A stretch of DNA of 64,000 bases, from assembly GCA_963823675.1 (NCBI GenBank), contig CAWGMT010000009.1:620001-684000 (forward strand), written 5' to 3'. Source of the stretch: CAWGMT01 sp963823675. Its GTDB lineage: Bacteria; Planctomycetota; Planctomycetia; Isosphaerales; Isosphaeraceae. Below the pieces are notes generated by a model. The model saw only the letters and a program-made list of their open reading frames with translations. It was not told where the DNA came from and did not search any database. Positions 52,768 through 61,800 of this stretch are shown in pieces (position 1 is the first letter of the stretch; the number at the start of each line of letters is the position of its first letter). A program made the translations under genes and the position numbers.

Positions 52768-55700
52768 TTAGCCCGTCACTGGCCAGAGGTAGACCAGTCC
52801 CACTGGTTCGATACGCTGGGCCTTGATCTCGTACAAGGCCCGGATGCGTTCCGGCTCGGAGGCGAGCTCGCCGTCGATTGCGTGCAGCCGCTTTTCCCAG
52901 TGCCGTTTGTTGGATTCGAGCTGGCGCTGCTCGTCGTCGTTGAAGTCGAGCAAGAGCTGCGGGTCGCGATACTTTCCGGCGGTCTCGGCAACTCGCTTCT
53001 TTTGCTCCTCCAGGATCGTTCTCATCGCGCTGGCCTCCTGCTCCGCTCGCTTGGCCAGAGCAACGCGAGCACCTTCGGCGAGCTCGCTCCCGCGCTCTTT
53101 CAGGTGCGGAAGGAGCTGCTCGACGTCGCCTGCGGCGGCCTCCCGGAGTTTGGCCTGGATGACGGGATCGACGTCGGGAGCGTTCGTAGGTAGCAACGCT
53201 GTTTCCAAGAGGTCGAGGGTCTTGAGCTCGGCTTCGCGAGCGTAGGGATTCAAGGGGCCCTTGCGAAGGCTCGGCTCAATCCAGCGGGCGGTCACGGGTA
53301 CCAGTTCCTCATGGAGGCGCGCGGCCCGGGGACCGTAGAGGCACAGCCTCCCCATCAAAATGACGCGCGGGATCGCATCGTTCGAGTGGCTGAGGCACGC
53401 CCTGGAGAGGTCGTCATGGACGAATCCCTGGGCGGTGAAGCGCCCCAGGAGCCGCCGGACGACCCGGTGCTCCAGATGGAGGTGCACCACGTCCTGGTCC
53501 ATCGTCCCCGGATCATGGAACACGACCGGACGGATCGGCGATTCGCGCCGCCATTCCCACGGCTTCTGGTCGCGCGTCCGGGGCGGGCGGAGCGTGTCCA
53601 TCGTCTCGGACCAGGTCGGGTCGGCCCCCTGACGCTGGTCGAGAGCCGGGAACGTGAACCGGTCGATGGGCTTGTCCCAGTCGTCCCCGCCGGCCAGCGG
53701 CTTGAGCGGGTCCGCGTGCATCATTTGCAGCGCACAGGAGATGGCCGAGCGGAAATGATCCTCACGCAAGGCCAGCCAATCCTGGGAGGTCTTGAGCCGG
53801 CTCTGAAGCCGCTGGATCTGGTCCATCAGGTCCTCCTGGCGCTCGCGGGTGGCTTCCAGCTCCTCCTCGACAACTTCCCGGTTTTCGGGGTCGGGATTCG
53901 TCTCCTCGAGCTCCTGCGCGAGCGCGGCGATATCGCGGTGGCGGATGCCTTTTTTGAGGGTCACCGAGAGGCGGCTTTCGAGCACCTGGGAGAGGCTTCC
54001 CAGCTCGCGTTTGATGGTCTCGGTCTTCTTGACCAGGACTTCGAGAATGCGGTCCTCCTCGCGGTCGGTGTAGACGAAGTAGTGGCAGTAAACTTCGGGG
54101 TTGGGCTGGAGCTTTCGATCGATGCGGCCATTGCGTTGTTCAAGGCGGCTGGGGTTCCAGGGCACGTCGAAATGGAAGAGGTTCCAGCAGTGCGTCTGGA
54201 GATTGAGCCCTTCGCGGGCGGCATCGGTGGCGATCAGGATGCGCACCGGCTGCTTCCTGGGATCGGTGGTGAAAGCACGCTTGATTTCCTCGCGCTCGGC
54301 GGGAGGTGTTGGGCCATGATAGATCGCGATCCGCTCGCTGGCCCGATCGGTCGTGGCGATCGCGGATGAGAGCTGTTGCTGGAGATAGCGCTTCGTATCG
54401 TCGTATTCGGTGAAGATGATGATCCGGGCATTGTTCCACCGGGCGGGTGAGCCTGTGGTTCGCATTGTGCCCAAGGGCGGCAGGTCCGGGCACATGTTGC
54501 CGCGAATCCAGTCGACCAGCTTGTGAACCCGCGCATCGGGAAGTCCTCTGCCGGCCTCGGCGACCTCGGTCATCTCGTCGAGCAGTTGTTGTTCGCGGGC
54601 GAAGGCATCCTGTCGGGAGGGAGCCGTATCCAAGGTTGCCGCCTCGATCTGGGCGTCCTCTTCGGCCTGGAGCTCCTCCTCGGAGAGTGTGGCCCGGTCG
54701 TCGTCGTTGTCGATGCCCTCGGCGAAGAGAGTCGGCGCGCCGGCGTGGGCATTCGGCCGGCGCTGCTTCCCCCCGCTTGCGTCCCACTGCCTCTGAACGG
54801 TGCGGCGGTGGACGCGGAGTGTCCGGGCGAACGCTTCCACCGACGACAGCAATCGTTGTTGCAGTCCGGAGATGAGCAACGCGGCCGCAGCCTGCTTTCT
54901 CGTGGTTTCGCTTTCGAGGCGTTCTTCCCTCAGTTCCCGGTACTGATCGAGAAGAACTGAGAGCCGCAGCTCCGGAGTATTGGCCGGCAGGCCGCTCAGG
55001 TCGATCTGGCGGACGATCCGCCTGGGGAACCCTCCCGCAACGGCCCGCAGGTCTTCCTTGAGGCGCCGAACCATCACCGCTTCGAGAAGTTTCTTGGACC
55101 GGACGGGCACGCCCCGGCAGAAGCGCTGGGGGTCGAGGATCTCGAGCACGGCGGAGAAGCTATTCGAGTGACCGTTGTGCGGCGTTGCCGATAGGAAGAG
55201 CCGATGCTCGAACCGAGCGGCCAGGTCACGGATGGCGCGGGTGATCTTCGAATCGATGGCGTACCTGGCACCGCTGGATGGGGCGGCGTGGTGTGCCTCG
55301 TCGAGGATGAGCAGCGAGCCGGGGCGGAAGTCCGCGAGCCAGTCGCGGAGGGTGGCCGTGTAGGCCTCGTCGATCAGCAGCCGGTGAGACACCAGGAACC
55401 GGGAGTGAGTGGTCCAGGGATTGACTCCGTAGCCTCGCTCCCGGCGAACGCGGGCGATGTATTCCTGATCGAGGACCTGGAAGACCATGCCGAAGCGGTC
55501 TTCGAGTTCGTCCTGCCATTGCAGGAGCATCGATGGCGGGCAGGCGACGACGATGTCCTGGACTTTCTTGCGGAGCAAGAGCTCCCGGGCGATCAGGCCC
55601 GCTTCGATCGTCTTGCCCAGCCCGACGTCATCGGCGATGAAGAGGTTCACCCGGGGCAGGCGCAGGGCCTTCTGCAACGGCTCCAACTGGTAGGCGTCGA

Positions 55701-56031
55701 TCCGGATGCCGGCCCGGAACGGAGACTGGAAGAGGTTCGGGTCGGTCGAAGTGACGCAGTTCCACTGGAGAGTGTGCAGGTAGGCGGAGAACAGCTTGGG
55801 CGGGTCGAATCCCTTGCTCGCGATCTTTTGCCAGGCTTCGGCCCGGATCGGCTCTGCGTCGACTTCCTTCTCCCACAGCACTTCGAGCGGCTGGCCCTGG
55901 GCGTCGTCGTCGAGGCACGACAGGCGCACAAGAGTCGCGTCGTCGCCTGCCGACCGTGGCACGACCTCTTCCACGAAATACTGGCGCTGCCGAACGCGGA
56001 CGATGTGACCAGCCTGCGGCGCCGGCGTCAT
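52768..56031 (-). CDS. drmD: DISARM SNF2-like helicase DrmD
   Basis: 1,087 aa, the defining gene of class 1 DISARM and first in transcription order. An SNF2/SF2 helicase: Walker A ADDVGLGKTIEAGL near residue 137, DEAHHAAP near 247 and LFLSATPHNGHSNS near 278. The helicase C-terminal half has IIFTEYDDTKRYL near 555, ATDAAREGLNLQ near 607 and RNGRIDRKLQ near 640. An acidic insertion near 445-460 and a coiled C-terminal region follow. The start MTPAPQAGHIVRVRQRQYF at 56031 is the only good one. It is complete and undamaged. Confidence 0.94.
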   Translation of the reverse strand: MTPAPQAGHIVRVRQRQYFVEEVVPRSAGDDATLVRLSCLDDDAQGQPLEVLWEKEVDAEPIRAEAWQKIASKGFDPPKLFSAYLHTLQWNCVTSTDPNLFQSPFRAGIRIDAYQLEPLQKALRLPRVNLFIADDVGLGKTIEAGLIARELLLRKKVQDIVVACPPSMLLQWQDELEDRFGMVFQVLDQEYIARVRRERGYGVNPWTTHSRFLVSHRLLIDEAYTATLRDWLADFRPGSLLILDEAHHAAPSSGARYAIDSKITRAIRDLAARFEHRLFLSATPHNGHSNSFSAVLEILDPQRFCRGVPVRSKKLLEAVMVRRLKEDLRAVAGGFPRRIVRQIDLSGLPANTPELRLSVLLDQYRELREERLESETTRKQAAAALLISGLQQRLLSSVEAFARTLRVHRRTVQRQWDASGGKQRRPNAHAGAPTLFAEGIDNDDDRATLSEEELQAEEDAQIEAATLDTAPSRQDAFAREQQLLDEMTEVAEAGRGLPDARVHKLVDWIRGNMCPDLPPLGTMRTTGSPARWNNARIIIFTEYDDTKRYLQQQLSSAIATTDRASERIAIYHGPTPPAEREEIKRAFTTDPRKQPVRILIATDAAREGLNLQTHCWNLFHFDVPWNPSRLEQRNGRIDRKLQPNPEVYCHYFVYTDREEDRILEVLVKKTETIKRELGSLSQVLESRLSVTLKKGIRHRDIAALAQELEETNPDPENREVVEEELEATRERQEDLMDQIQRLQSRLKTSQDWLALREDHFRSAISCALQMMHADPLKPLAGGDDWDKPIDRFTFPALDQRQGADPTWSETMDTLRPPRTRDQKPWEWRRESPIRPVVFHDPGTMDQDVVHLHLEHRVVRRLLGRFTAQGFVHDDLSRACLSHSNDAIPRVILMGRLCLYGPRAARLHEELVPVTARWIEPSLRKGPLNPYAREAELKTLDLLETALLPTNAPDVDPVIQAKLREAAAGDVEQLLPHLKERGSELAEGARVALAKRAEQEASAMRTILEEQKKRVAETAGKYRDPQLLLDFNDDEQRQLESNKRHWEKRLHAIDGELASEPERIRALYEIKAQRIEPVGLVYLWPVTG

Positions 56032-56630
56032 TAGCTCATGCCCTCGATTATCTTCAGCGGCTTTTCGACCGCTCAGTCAGCGATGGTTGACGTCGTCCCG
56101 TGATCGCGCGAAGTGCAAGCGGCTAACCGCCCTGTAAGTTACCATGCGCACAATTGTCTTGCGTCGGAAGCAACGGACAGTTGGGACCTGCAGAACATTC
56201 TGTCACAAATGGCGGTATGAATGCAATCAACTTAAGCTCGAAGTGGGGAAGGCAGCGCTCGGGCCGAGTTGGGTGCCGTGGACTTCTACGAAATCGAAGC
56301 GAACAGGCCTCCGCGCAGAATCGAATAACGTGATGGTATATCGTAGGCGGGCTCTGAACGCTCGCCGAGCCGGGCGGCAAGCACACAAGCAGACAGGATT
56401 ATCAAAGCCAGCTTTCGACGCTTCGGTCGATGTGACGCATTGCCAGCGTCGCGCCTCGGCCGTCGCCAGGAAGTTCCGCCGGATGGCCCTGGGGGCCGAC
56501 CCCTAGGGCCATCCGGCGACTCCCCTCCCGAAGTGGCATTGAACCTTCGCTGACCCGCGATCGGCTTATCAGTCGCGAACGTCGTGTCCGCACGATCGTC
56601 TTGGTCTTATGGTCGCTTTGCTGGATCAAT
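56032..56630 (+). other. Spacer upstream of drmD
   Basis: No convincing gene. Contains the hairpin element at 56477-56518. The 100 bp next to drmD should hold its promoter; no clear consensus boxes were seen. Confidence 0.4.
56477..56518 (+). repeat. 14-bp-arm hairpin element
   Basis: CGCCGGATGGCCCT (56477-56490) and AGGGCCATCCGGCG (56505-56518) are perfect reverse complements around a 14-base GC-rich loop. A REP-like palindrome; with no T-tract it is not a convincing terminator. Confidence 0.7.
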
Positions 56631-56915
56631 ATGTTCGCCACCGTGGGCCTGTTTAACATGTTCGCCACCGACGGCCTAGCTGGCGAATGGCGCGTAAGAA
56701 TCCCCCGCTGGTACCAGCTCGAGCACTACGTACTGTTGATTGTCACGATCGTCGAGACGGTCTCGTATTTCGTGAGGTTCTTACCGGCGCGGCTGCGAGC
56801 GGGAAGTGCATTGAACCGCACCATTTTGCTCGACCTCGACCGACGGATAACCGATCTGGCCAGCCGGATTGATGGGACGACGAGCGACAACCGGCCTGGT
56901 CCGACGCAAGTATGA
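56631..56915 (+). CDS. Possible small membrane protein
   Basis: 94 aa from the ATG at 56631; a TTG at 56601 and an ATG at 56658 are alternatives. One strong hydrophobic segment (YVLLIVTIVETVSYFVRFLP) is followed by a basic/amphipathic end (LLDLDRRITDLASRID). The first 27 bases nearly repeat (ATGTTCGCCACCG twice). No family recognised; only moderately likely to be real. Confidence 0.4.
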   Translation: MFATVGLFNMFATDGLAGEWRVRIPRWYQLEHYVLLIVTIVETVSYFVRFLPARLRAGSALNRTILLDLDRRITDLASRIDGTTSDNRPGPTQV

Positions 56916-57832
56916 GCATTCGCAGAGTTGTGAATCGTCGCGGCGTCTGTGTCGCCCGGCGGCGATAGCGACGGCGCGCCGGACCGGCCCATCCGCCGTA
57001 GAAGCAGGCGGTCGCCATCCGGCTGCGAAGCGTGTTTGCTGAAAACCACTCGACCCAGGCGCAGCGCGCGGCGCTCCTCGCGTGCGCCGCCATTGGGCGG
57101 TGTTTCTTCGTGATTGCCGGCGGGTTGGATCACCGTCGGCAGCAGGTCGCCCTTCATCGTCTGCTCTCCGAATTTGAGGTGTCGGATGGCGCTGAGAATG
57201 TCCTTCGTCGATCGAGACGGTTCCCGTCATCAACGCGGCGCCAGTTCTCCCACCCGTTTCGATCCAGCCGTTCCGGAGTCCAGGCGGGGGGCCATTTCCC
57301 TACCCGCTCGGCCGCAAGGGCACGACTCCACGCCATTGACGGCGTTGGAATCCGCCAGGACCTTCTCTCTTGCGCCTCTCCGCCTATCCAGCCGGCAACA
57401 CGCCATTCGTGGAGCGAAGCGATCGCATTTCTTGCCGTTGCCGTGGCGGGAACGGTCGCCCTCGTCCAGCTCGCCTACCACGTCACGACCCCGCAATCCG
57501 AGGGGAACGGCGGCATCATCGTGCGCACGGAGGTGGTCAGCCTCTGAAGGCATCCTAGCCCTCGCGGCCGGACATCCTCCCCAATATCCGTGGATCGATT
57601 TCACCAATGCCAAGGTCTGCGTCATCCCCAACCGCCTTCTCCACGCCGATGCGCGCGCTGTGCTCGACGAAGTCAGGATGCTTGAAGACCTTCCCCAACC
57701 ACAAATCCCAACCAAGCAACAAAGTCCCGCGCGGGGAGCTGCGCGCTAGCCCGCGCAGCGCGCGGCTGCTGGTGCCGGTGTGGCGCTTCGCGGGCCGGGT
57801 CGCCCCAGGGATTAATCCCTGGGGCTCCCACA

Positions 57833-57864
57833 GATCCGGACAGGCGGTTTTCCCGCATCCGGCT
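57833..57864 (-). ncRNA. Group II intron domain V-like fossil, copy 2
   Basis: On the minus strand: AGC triad, ATGCGG stem, GAAA tetraloop, a nearly complementary CCGCCT (one mismatch), then a closing TCCGG. Matches copy 1 at 9465-9496 in layout and is followed, on its 5' side, by the same flanking sequence. No intron-encoded protein attached. Confidence 0.6.
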
Positions 57865-58048
57865 TTCGGACAAGGCTGTTTGTTCATGCGATACACACAC
57901 GTTCGCACACGAACCGTTGCGAGTTCTTCGCTTTGATCTGCAACGCCGCCTTTAGCATCCCGACCTTGGTGGAGGTGATAGGCTCACACCAATCTCCCGG
58001 CCATCGGCCACTTCTGACGTTGACCTTGAACCAAGGGCCCTCCACCGC

Positions 58049-58141
58049 CGCTCCGATAGCTCCTGGCTGGAGCGACCCAGTTGCCAGGCGGGACTTACAC
58101 CCGCTGAAGACCAACACCTTCAACAGGGCGCACACCGGGTT
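58049..58141 (-). repeat. Dispersed repeat shared with 9568-9661
   Basis: GCTCCGATAGCTCCTGGCTG, then GAGCGACCCAGTTGCC and ACCAACACCTTCAACA occur in the same order here and near 9568-9661. Both follow a domain V fossil, so the two regions are relics of one larger element, probably the 3' part of a group II intron. Confidence 0.7.
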
Positions 58142-58213
58142 TGACACCGCGAAGCGCCAGAGCCGATGCGATTGCGCTATGGATCGGGACGCAAATAACT
58201 TCCCGGTAAAGTC

Positions 58214-58242
58214 GTCTTTCGCGGAGCGAAAGGCGACACTTA
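58214..58242 (-). repeat. Palindromic element (CTTTCGCTCCGCGAAAG type), copy 2
   Basis: TCTTTCGCGGAGCGAAAGGC then GACACTTA, the reverse complement of the 19172 copy. Intergenic. Confidence 0.65.
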
Positions 58243-58824
58243 TTATTGACCCGCGCCTATGCCGGGATGCTACTGATGCCAGGGTTCGACCGGAAGCGGG
58301 AACGTGAGGTGCTGCGCAAAGGGCTTGGGTCGAATCCGGGGTCGCCCCGGTCTCAGTATGCTTGCGACCGACTTTGTTATGCGGCGACCCTTCGGGTGCC
58401 GGCAGGCCCGCCCGGAACCCACGAACCGTCAACCCGAATCGGCCTCGTCAACAGCAATCATGGGGCGCCTCGCTCCCTCGCGGAGGGCTTGATACTGGCG
58501 CTGGCTGCCATGCCTTGGCGGCGGATTATCTGGGGAAACAGCGAACTGGGAAGGCGGCGGTGCGCGACAGCGGACCGGGGAGCTTGTTCTTTGCGCCCAG
58601 GTTTCCCGGCAATCTCCGAAATTCGGACCACGGACGGCGCCGGCAAGCCCGCGATCGCGGTCAGGACCTGAGCATCGTCAGTGCCGGCGACCGCGCTTGA
58701 GATCGACGCCAGGGCTGCGTCCACCGCCGCACTTGGGACCGAGACCCGTCCAATGACCGGGACCGGCTGTAGATCGGCGGCCGGAACGACGGCGGCCGCC
58801 GGGGCCTCTGGCGCTGCGCGAAAA

Positions 58825-58874
58825 TGAGTGTCGCCTTTCGCTCCGCGAAAGGGCCCTCTTTCGCGGAGCGAAAG
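58825..58874 (+). repeat. Palindromic element pair, copies 3 and 4, head to head
   Basis: CTTTCGCTCCGCGAAAG (58835-58851) followed by CTTTCGCGGAGCGAAAG (58858-58874), exact reverse complements separated by six bases. It abuts the stop codon of the S53 protein gene and could act as its 3' hairpin. Confidence 0.7.
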
Positions 58875-61800
58875 TCAACTAATCGGGAGTTGTGCGCCCG
58901 GAAGCTCAACCGTCGCGCTCAGAGGTTGGTAAACCGGCGCCAGATCCCCCGCGGTCGGCGCCCGCCGGATTCCCAGCCCCAGCGTGATGTCCATCAGATC
59001 GCCGGCCCGGGTGTTGTCGGACAGGCCGATCACGTGGCCCAATTCGTGTTCGAGCACCGTCAAAAGATCGACTTCACCCGCCGCCGGGCTGCGAGGCACC
59101 GCGACCTCTTCGCCGCCCGGACCCGCCATGCCGAACGCCTGACTCGAACCCGCGCTCGCATTCACATACCAGTTGTTGCCCGCCGCGGTCCGGTTGATCG
59201 TGATCACGTTTGCCGCTTCCAGGCCCAGGATGCCTGTGCCCAGGTTGCCGACCTGGACCTGCACGCTCTCGAGCCGCCGCACGCCGGCCGGATCCAGGCC
59301 GCCCGCCTGCCAGGCGGCGATCGCCTCGGGCAGCAGAGCCTGGACCTGCGTTTGCGTGACCGCACCTGCGACTGCGCCGTCCGGAGCCGCCGGGCCTGCG
59401 AACAACTGGAACTGCGGGAACTTCGTCGGTGTCGTCGCGCCGACCGCGTGGCCGCTGGCCCCGACCGTCTCCGTGAGGTCCTTGCTGTTGACGGTCCCAT
59501 CGCCGTTCACGTCTGCATTGAGCAGCGACCCGGACTGCCCTTCGGCGTGGTAGACGGTGTAGGCATCCGTGCCGGCTACGGTGTAGGGCCCGCTCACCAC
59601 GCCGTCGCCATTGGTATCCCCCAGCAACCGGAAGAACGGCACCCAGAAGACCTGACCATTGCTCGGGTTGCCGGTGGGATCGATCCCCAGCGCATACCAG
59701 CCATCGCCGAAGGAACTGGTTGGGCTCCCTGTCCCCGACACGCCGGTCTCGGTGAGCAGGCTGGTGATGCCGCTCGGCCCAAAGTTGATGTTCAGGTCGT
59801 TGCCGCTCAGGGTCACCGCAGCGGTCGTGCCGGCGTTGAAAAGGTTGACGCTGCCCTGGGGCGTGCTACTCGAGGTGAGGTTCTCGCCGTACCACAAGAG
59901 CTCCACGTACGAGTTGCGACTGCTGCCGGTCAGGCCGGCCTTCAGCGTTTGCAGCGCCTGGCTCGTTCGACAGACTCTGGTTGAAATCGACGTCGAGATA
60001 CTGGAGGAACGAGCGCTCGGCAATGTTGTCCTCGACCACGAGCGTCTGAATCCCTAGCGGTGCGGCGTAGGTGACGTTGCTGAAAGTCAAGTCAGGCGCG
60101 GCTGGCCCGGCCTGCGGAGCGTACTGCTTCATTTGCTCGTCATCGACACCGACGCTATCGAAGCTGTACGTGTGCGGCAGGCCGTCGGCCAAGGCACTGT
60201 AGGTGATCGATCCGTTGTCGATGCCGTTGCCATTCGGCGTGCCTCCGGCGGGCTGACCGATCAGCACGGGTGCGCCGCCATCGACCTGGACATAGATATT
60301 CACCAGGGCAATCGAACCGGCCGGCACGCCGGTGTTCTGGTCGGGATCGGCACCGGCCCAGTTGATGGTAAAGACGCCATTGCTGTACGACGACGGGTTC
60401 AGGCCGCTGAACTCGGATGACGCGAACGGATTCCATGAGTACGAAGGGCTGCTCGCCAGGATGTGCGTCACGGGCGGGTTCAAGTCCGGAACGCTGGTGC
60501 TCGCTTCGATCGCGGTATCACTCTTGCTCTCGGTGTTGCCCGCGGCATCGTGGGCAACGCTGTGGAAGGCATAGAGATTTCGGTCCTGACCCACGAACGT
60601 GAAGCTCACGGTGCCGGATGCCGTCGCGGCAAAGCTCTGGGTCCGGTACAGGCTAAACGGTCCGTTGTCGACCGACACGTAAAGATCGACCGACGTGACG
60701 CCAGAGTCCGGCGAACCGCCGGAACCGGGCGGGTCGTTGAACGCGACCGAAACCGGGAAGCTATCGCTGGTCTGGGACGTGCCCAGCGAGTTGACGACGT
60801 GGCTGGTGGGCGGTGTCGTGTCCATGGCGGGCGTGGGATGGAACTCGAATGCTCCGATGTCAACGGCACTGCCCTCGATCCGCGGGTAGCCCGTCCCGCG
60901 CTGGTCATATTGCAGCGGGTTGCCAGTAGGGTCGACCGCTAGAGAGTTACTGCCGGCGTCGATGGCTGGACTTCCCGCCACGAGGGCGATGGTCTGCGTC
61001 GGCCCTCCGTTATCCTGGAGACCATTGGGATCGAGCCCTGGATCGACGACCCCGACCTGGTTTCCGTTGCTATTGGTCAGGCCGCCTGAGCCGCCCGCGC
61101 CGATCAAGTTGTACGCGCTGGCGGGGTCGACCGTGCCGAAAATGTCGTCCGGCCCGTAACCGTAAAACGTGTTGAGGGCGACGATCGTGTTATCCAGCAG
61201 CGTCTCCCCGAAACAGTAGATGCCCCCGCCGCTGCCATAGCTCGAGTTTCCCGCGATGGTGCAGTTGATGACAGTCAGCGTGCCATCACTGAAGATTCCG
61301 CCGCCGAAGCAATGAGCTTCATAGGAGTCATTAACGTTCATGTTGTCGGCGATGGTGGAGTTGGTGAGCGTCATCGCGCCCTGGTTGACGATGCCGCCGC
61401 CATCGCAGCCGTTGAATGCGCCCGCCAGGTCGTGGCTCACGGTCGACGTGGTCACGAACATGGTGCCGCCGTTGTAGATGCCGCCGCCACCGCTGCTCGT
61501 GTACCCGGTTGCCGTGTCGTTGATCACGTTCGAACTGGCGACCCTCATGGTGCCAATGTTGTAGATGCCGCCGCCCGAGTTGCCGACGTCGTAGCCGACG
61601 TACGAGCCGCCGGCAACGTTTCCAGAGATGGTGCAGTCGGTGAGCGTCATCGTGCCGCCGTTCCAGATGCCGCCCCCGTTGGCGCTTTGGTAGTCAAACG
61701 CGATGTTGGTGGCCTGGTTGCCAGAGACTGTGCAGTCCGTAAGTGTCAGCACACCGGAGTTGTTGATGCCTCCGCCCTCGGGGGCCGAATTGTGCGAGAG

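Larger units (their letters stand above)
56916..58874. other. 2-kb gene-free region of repeat and intron debris
   Basis: No supported gene on either strand. It holds a 24-bp perfect palindrome (57802-57825, GCCCCAGGGATT and its complement), a group II intron domain V fossil on the minus strand (57833-57864), a long copy of the 9.5-kb repeat (to about 58141) and palindromic elements at 58214 and 58825. Confidence 0.5.

Noticed and set aside
57114..57749. 211-codon plus-strand frame
   Set aside because: Ser/Arg/Pro-rich composition typical of a non-coding frame in GC-rich DNA and no motif; overlapping frames of equal quality exist.
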